From the NCBI GenBank assembly GCA_963853835.1, contig OY970832.1, forward strand, positions 29,152,208 to 29,216,207: a stretch of DNA of 64,000 nt, written 5' to 3'. Positions 60,901-64,000 of the stretch are shown here, one piece after another; the stretch's first letter is position 1, and each line of letters opens with the position of its first letter. Under the pieces are notes generated by a model. It saw nothing but the letters and a program-made list of their open reading frames with translations, ran no database searches and had not been told where the DNA came from. Both the position numbers and the translations under genes were made by a program. Source of the stretch: Calendula officinalis (Eukaryota; Streptophyta; Magnoliopsida; Asterales; Asteraceae).

Positions 60901-62022
60901 CTTAAGCAAGCATCTCGAAGTTGGAATCTTTGCTTTGATGAGAAAATCAAGGAGTTTGGATTTTCTAAAAGTGAAGATGAACCTTGTGTATACGTCAGGG
61001 CTAGTGGGAGCGCAATTGTATTCCTAGTCCTATATGTTGACGACATCTTACTCATTGGGAATGACATTCCGATTTTGAGTGATGTCAAGACATTCCTTGG
61101 AAAATGTTTTTCAATGAAGGACTTAGGAAATGCAGCGTACATCTTGGGAATTAAGATCTATCGAGATAGATCTAAAAGACTTCTCGGGTTGAGTCAAAGT
61201 GCATATATTGACAAAGTTCTAAAGCGATTTAGAATGGAGGATTCCTAGAAAGGAAATCTTCCTATGTTGCATGGAGTGACTTTGAGCAAGGCTCAGTGTC
61301 CAAGTTTCGATAAGGAACGTGACGTAATGAAGAAGATCCCTTATGCTTCAGCAGTTGGATCTATCATGTACGCCATGCTATGCACAAGACCTGATGTATC
61401 ATGTGCGTTGAGCGTGACAAGTAGATATTATGCAAACCCAGGCGAAGCTCACTGGATAGCCGTCAAGAACATCTTGAAATATCTTCGAAGAACGAAGGAT
61501 ATGTTCTTGGTATAAGGTGGTATGGAAGAATTGCGTGTAGTTGGATACTCAGACGCAAGCTTCCAAACTGATAGGGATGATTTCCGATCGCAGTCGGGTT
61601 ATGTATTCCTATTGAATGGTGGTGCTGTGAGTTGGAGGAGCTCCAAGCAAGACACAGTTCCTGATTCGACGACAGAATCAGAATACATTGCAGCAAGTGA
61701 AGCTGCAAAAGAAGCTGTGTGGATGAAGAAATTCATCAATGACTTGGTAGTGGTTCCTAGCATTGCTGACCCCATTGAAATATTTTGTGACAATGAGGGT
61801 GCAGTAGCTTTGGCTAAGGAACCTAGAGCTCACAAAAGAACGAGGCATATTGCTCGTAAATACCACGTTATCCGAGATAAGATTGGATGTGGTGATGTTA
61901 CCATTAGCAGAGTAGTATCGGAAGAGAACCTTGCCGATCCGTTTACTAAGCCGTTGTCACAGGTTGTACATGATTCTCACACTAAAGGAATAGGTGTGAG
62001 ATTTGCCAGTGATTTAGCTTGA
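57985..62022 (+). pseudogene. copia gag-pol polyprotein with two in-frame stops
   Basis: Starts MSSSNPTTTTNVSLRV at 57985. Domains by approximate residue: gag/UBN2 region 10-230 (LNGANFLDWERQLKLV); CCHC knuckle 269-282 (CFYCGKKGHFRRSC); protease with DTG at 322-324; pre-integrase and HHCC 455-500 (LWHSRLGHINKTRISKL, CESCLLGK); integrase core 510-680 (DVCGPF, FIDDYSRYGYVYL, RNRTLLDMVRSMMAR); reverse transcriptase 865-1080 (KWVYKVKTGMDGQTDTFKAR, QMDVKTAFLNG, YVDD near 1017). A TAG at 61246-61248 and a TAA at 61513-61515 interrupt the frame. RNase H follows to 62022 (GYSDASFQTD, TTESEYIAASEA, CDNEGAVALAKEP). No frameshift occurs in 4038 bp. Only gag to most of the reverse transcriptase could be made. 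Confidence 0.96.
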
Positions 62023-62896
62023 GTACTGTTTTAGTTTGAATTTGATGTTTATTTTGGGAACTAGAAGCAATATTGTAATTTTGATTGTATTGATGTATAA
62101 ATATGTCTATACATATGCGTGTTGCAGTTACTTTCAAAATCTTTATTGTGTTCCATCTTTGCATGTTTAAACACTTCCCAGATTTAATCTGAATCTCCAC
62201 AGTCAGTCATACTTAAAGGGAAGTAAGTAATGAACGAAGACTGAGGTAAGTGGTCGGTCACAATGGATGCAACGTACACTTACCTGTACTTGAAAAGGTT
62301 TCAAGTGACTGGAGACCCACACCCGAGTTTACTTCATGGAAATTGTCACAAGTATCTCGGGATGATAATATCATTTCATCCTTAGACCAGAGATTCATGA
62401 GATTCCAAAGCATAAGTTTACTTTACTTAGATTAATGCTCTAACGCGGTTCGTAAATGGCCGTTATAAGGGGCTTAGTTGGGTAAGGACAATTTATGTGG
62501 AGGGACTATGTAGTCAAAAGGATTTGTACCTCGATGAAGAGAGATATCCATGGTCCCCTTGATGATTTAGCGCTGACACCCAAAAGCATGGCCATGCTCG
62601 AGTTATATTGAAAATGGTTCAATTACAACTCATTTCGGTCACCACTAAATAAAAGATCGAGAAACATAATCGTGAACGATCTGGAGAATGACGACATTAA
62701 TCCATGTCTTGTGTTCACAAGGATATCGCGTACAAAAGGATGATACGATCACTTATCTAAAGGAACCATCATTTATATGAAAGGCAGTAGTCGAGGATGA
62801 CGTACCTCGTACTGACTTGGGGACAAAGATGCCTAGCTAGGGCCGCTCTTTGTTTGTGATACCAATAACGCGTCGCGTCGTGTGCAAGTGGGAGTT
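62023..62896 (+). other. 3' untranslated region of copia with polypurine tract
   Basis: No ORF of note. It ends in AAGTGGGAG just before the 3' LTR, the plus-strand priming site. Confidence 0.7.
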
Positions 62897-63815
62897 TGTT
62901 AGAATTCGTGACTTTAATCATAGATGATTAAACTGTCAGAATCGCAACCTTAATCATTGATGATTAAACTGTTGGATTCGTGATAGCATAATCATAGATG
63001 ATTAAACTGTCAGAATCGCAACCTTAATCATTGATGATTATACTGTTGGATTCGTGATAGCTTAATCATAGATGATTAAACTGCCGGATTCGTGGCAGCT
63101 TAATCATAGATGATTAAACTGTTGGATTCGTGGCAGCTTAATCATAAGTGATTATATTATCAGAATTAGTGCCCACCGACACACGTGTTCGAGTATGATG
63201 GCCGATGATGTGCGAGCCTATCGGGTCACACGCCGGGGGAATTCCTTTCCGATAACACTTAAAAGAGAAGAGATAAATAAAGATGTTGGGAGAAATAAAA
63301 GGAGCTTTTATTTCATTGGACCATTTGATGGTCCAATGCATGTAAAGAGTTGCCACCACTTTCTCCAAATGCTTGCTTTAATTCTATTGGACCACCTTTT
63401 GGTCCAATGCATGTAAAGCCTTTCCACCACCTCCACTTGCTCTCTTCTCTATATAAGAGAGATGTGGGAGGTTGATAAGAAACTAATGAAAAACCGGTTC
63501 TCTCTCTAAAATATAAGTGTTTGGTCACCGAAAATCTAAGTGAGGTTCTTGAGCATTTTCGGTGTCGGGTTAGCAACTTGGAAGGAATCGCTTACTCGGT
63601 GTGGATCAATCGATAGAGGGGAACGATTACGTGACCATCATCCATCTACGAGTTCATCATAACATCTTGCGGGTGTCTTCGAGGGTACGATGTTCTCACC
63701 TTCTTCTTTGTTGCACGATTTGGGTTTAGAGATTCGGTCATTGGTGGATCTTGGTGGTTATTTTTTTTTTAAACATACGTTTCCGCTGCGTTTTCGAACC
63801 CACCAAAATCCAACA
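62897..63815 (+). repeat. 3' LTR of the copia element
   Basis: 919 bp, same structure as the 5' LTR, including the seven palindrome units and the TATA box at 63450-63457. Confidence 0.95.
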
Positions 63816-63820
63816 ATGGT

Positions 63821-64000
63821 GTGATGATCAAATTTTAAGAAATTAGTAACCAAGAGTAATAGTGTAAATGAGAAGTAAGAAGTGCCATAATTACATAAGT
63901 AATGAGATAATGAGAAATTATGAAATTAGAATTAATGAGAATTTATTCATGAATTATTCAAAACGGGTTAAAGTGATAAATTATTATAATAAGTTTAATA
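63821..64000 (+). other. continuation of the interrupted gypsy interior
   Basis: AT-rich AATGAG/AATTAATGAG sequence like 52800-55163; the copia element separates the two halves. The right end of the gypsy element is beyond the window. Confidence 0.55.

Larger units (their letters stand above)
55164..63815 (+). mobile_element. full-length Ty1/copia retrotransposon, recently inserted
   Basis: LTRs 55164-56086 and 62897-63815 begin TGTTAGAATTCG and end AATCCAACA. ATGGT is duplicated at 55159-55163 and 63816-63820. Primer site at 56088-56099, polypurine AAGTGGGAG at 62886-62894. One gag-pol frame with two internal stops. By eye the LTRs differ at about eleven bases plus one small indel near 56025, roughly 98.8% identity. 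Confidence 0.97.

Overview
This is a piece of plant nuclear DNA. It has exon-intron genes with plant-specific families (a DUF538 protein and an At5g48480-like VOC protein), plant-type Ty1/copia, Ty3/gypsy, L1, Helitron, PIF/Harbinger, Stowaway and hAT-type elements, and long AT-rich spacers. A eudicot is likely; the family (possibly Asteraceae) cannot be fixed by reading. No tRNA, rRNA or CRISPR array was seen.

Layout. 1-7.1 kb: remains of a copia leader, a 2.7-kb gypsy LTR with a 5'-truncated pol (minus strand) split by a small hAT-type element with a perfect 8-bp target duplication, then two more MITEs. 7.1-12.4 kb: a complete but non-autonomous copia element with only gag and protease, flanked by TAAAC duplications. 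12.6-19.1 kb: a VOC-family host gene (minus) whose first exon is split by a 5.3-kb chromovirus-type gypsy element flanked by AAGCT; without the insertion the exons form an uninterrupted 167-codon frame. 19.1-26.1 kb: mostly intergenic, with a 305-bp near-perfect hairpin, a hAT MITE inside a CT microsatellite, a DUF538 secreted-protein gene (minus), and a cluster of small inverted-repeat elements. 26.1-29.9 kb: a Helitron (minus) carrying exons and introns of a captured gene. 30-37.4 kb: microsatellite, palindrome-rich element, a PIF/Harbinger element with a Myb/SANT-type ORF but no transposase, and a Harbinger MITE nested in a Stowaway.

37.6-64 kb is a chain of nested insertions: an L1 LINE (minus) is cut by an Athila-type gypsy element (minus), which is cut by a gypsy element with a 2.7-kb LTR (plus), which is cut by a nearly intact 8.65-kb copia element (55164-63815) with about 99% identical LTRs and an ATGGT duplication. 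The order of insertion can be read directly.

Only two host genes are supported: the DUF538 gene, which looks intact, and the VOC gene, which is broken. Coding elements carry stop codons or frameshifts, including those with almost identical LTRs, which suggests mobilisation in trans or rapid decay. All boundaries and similarities were read by eye.
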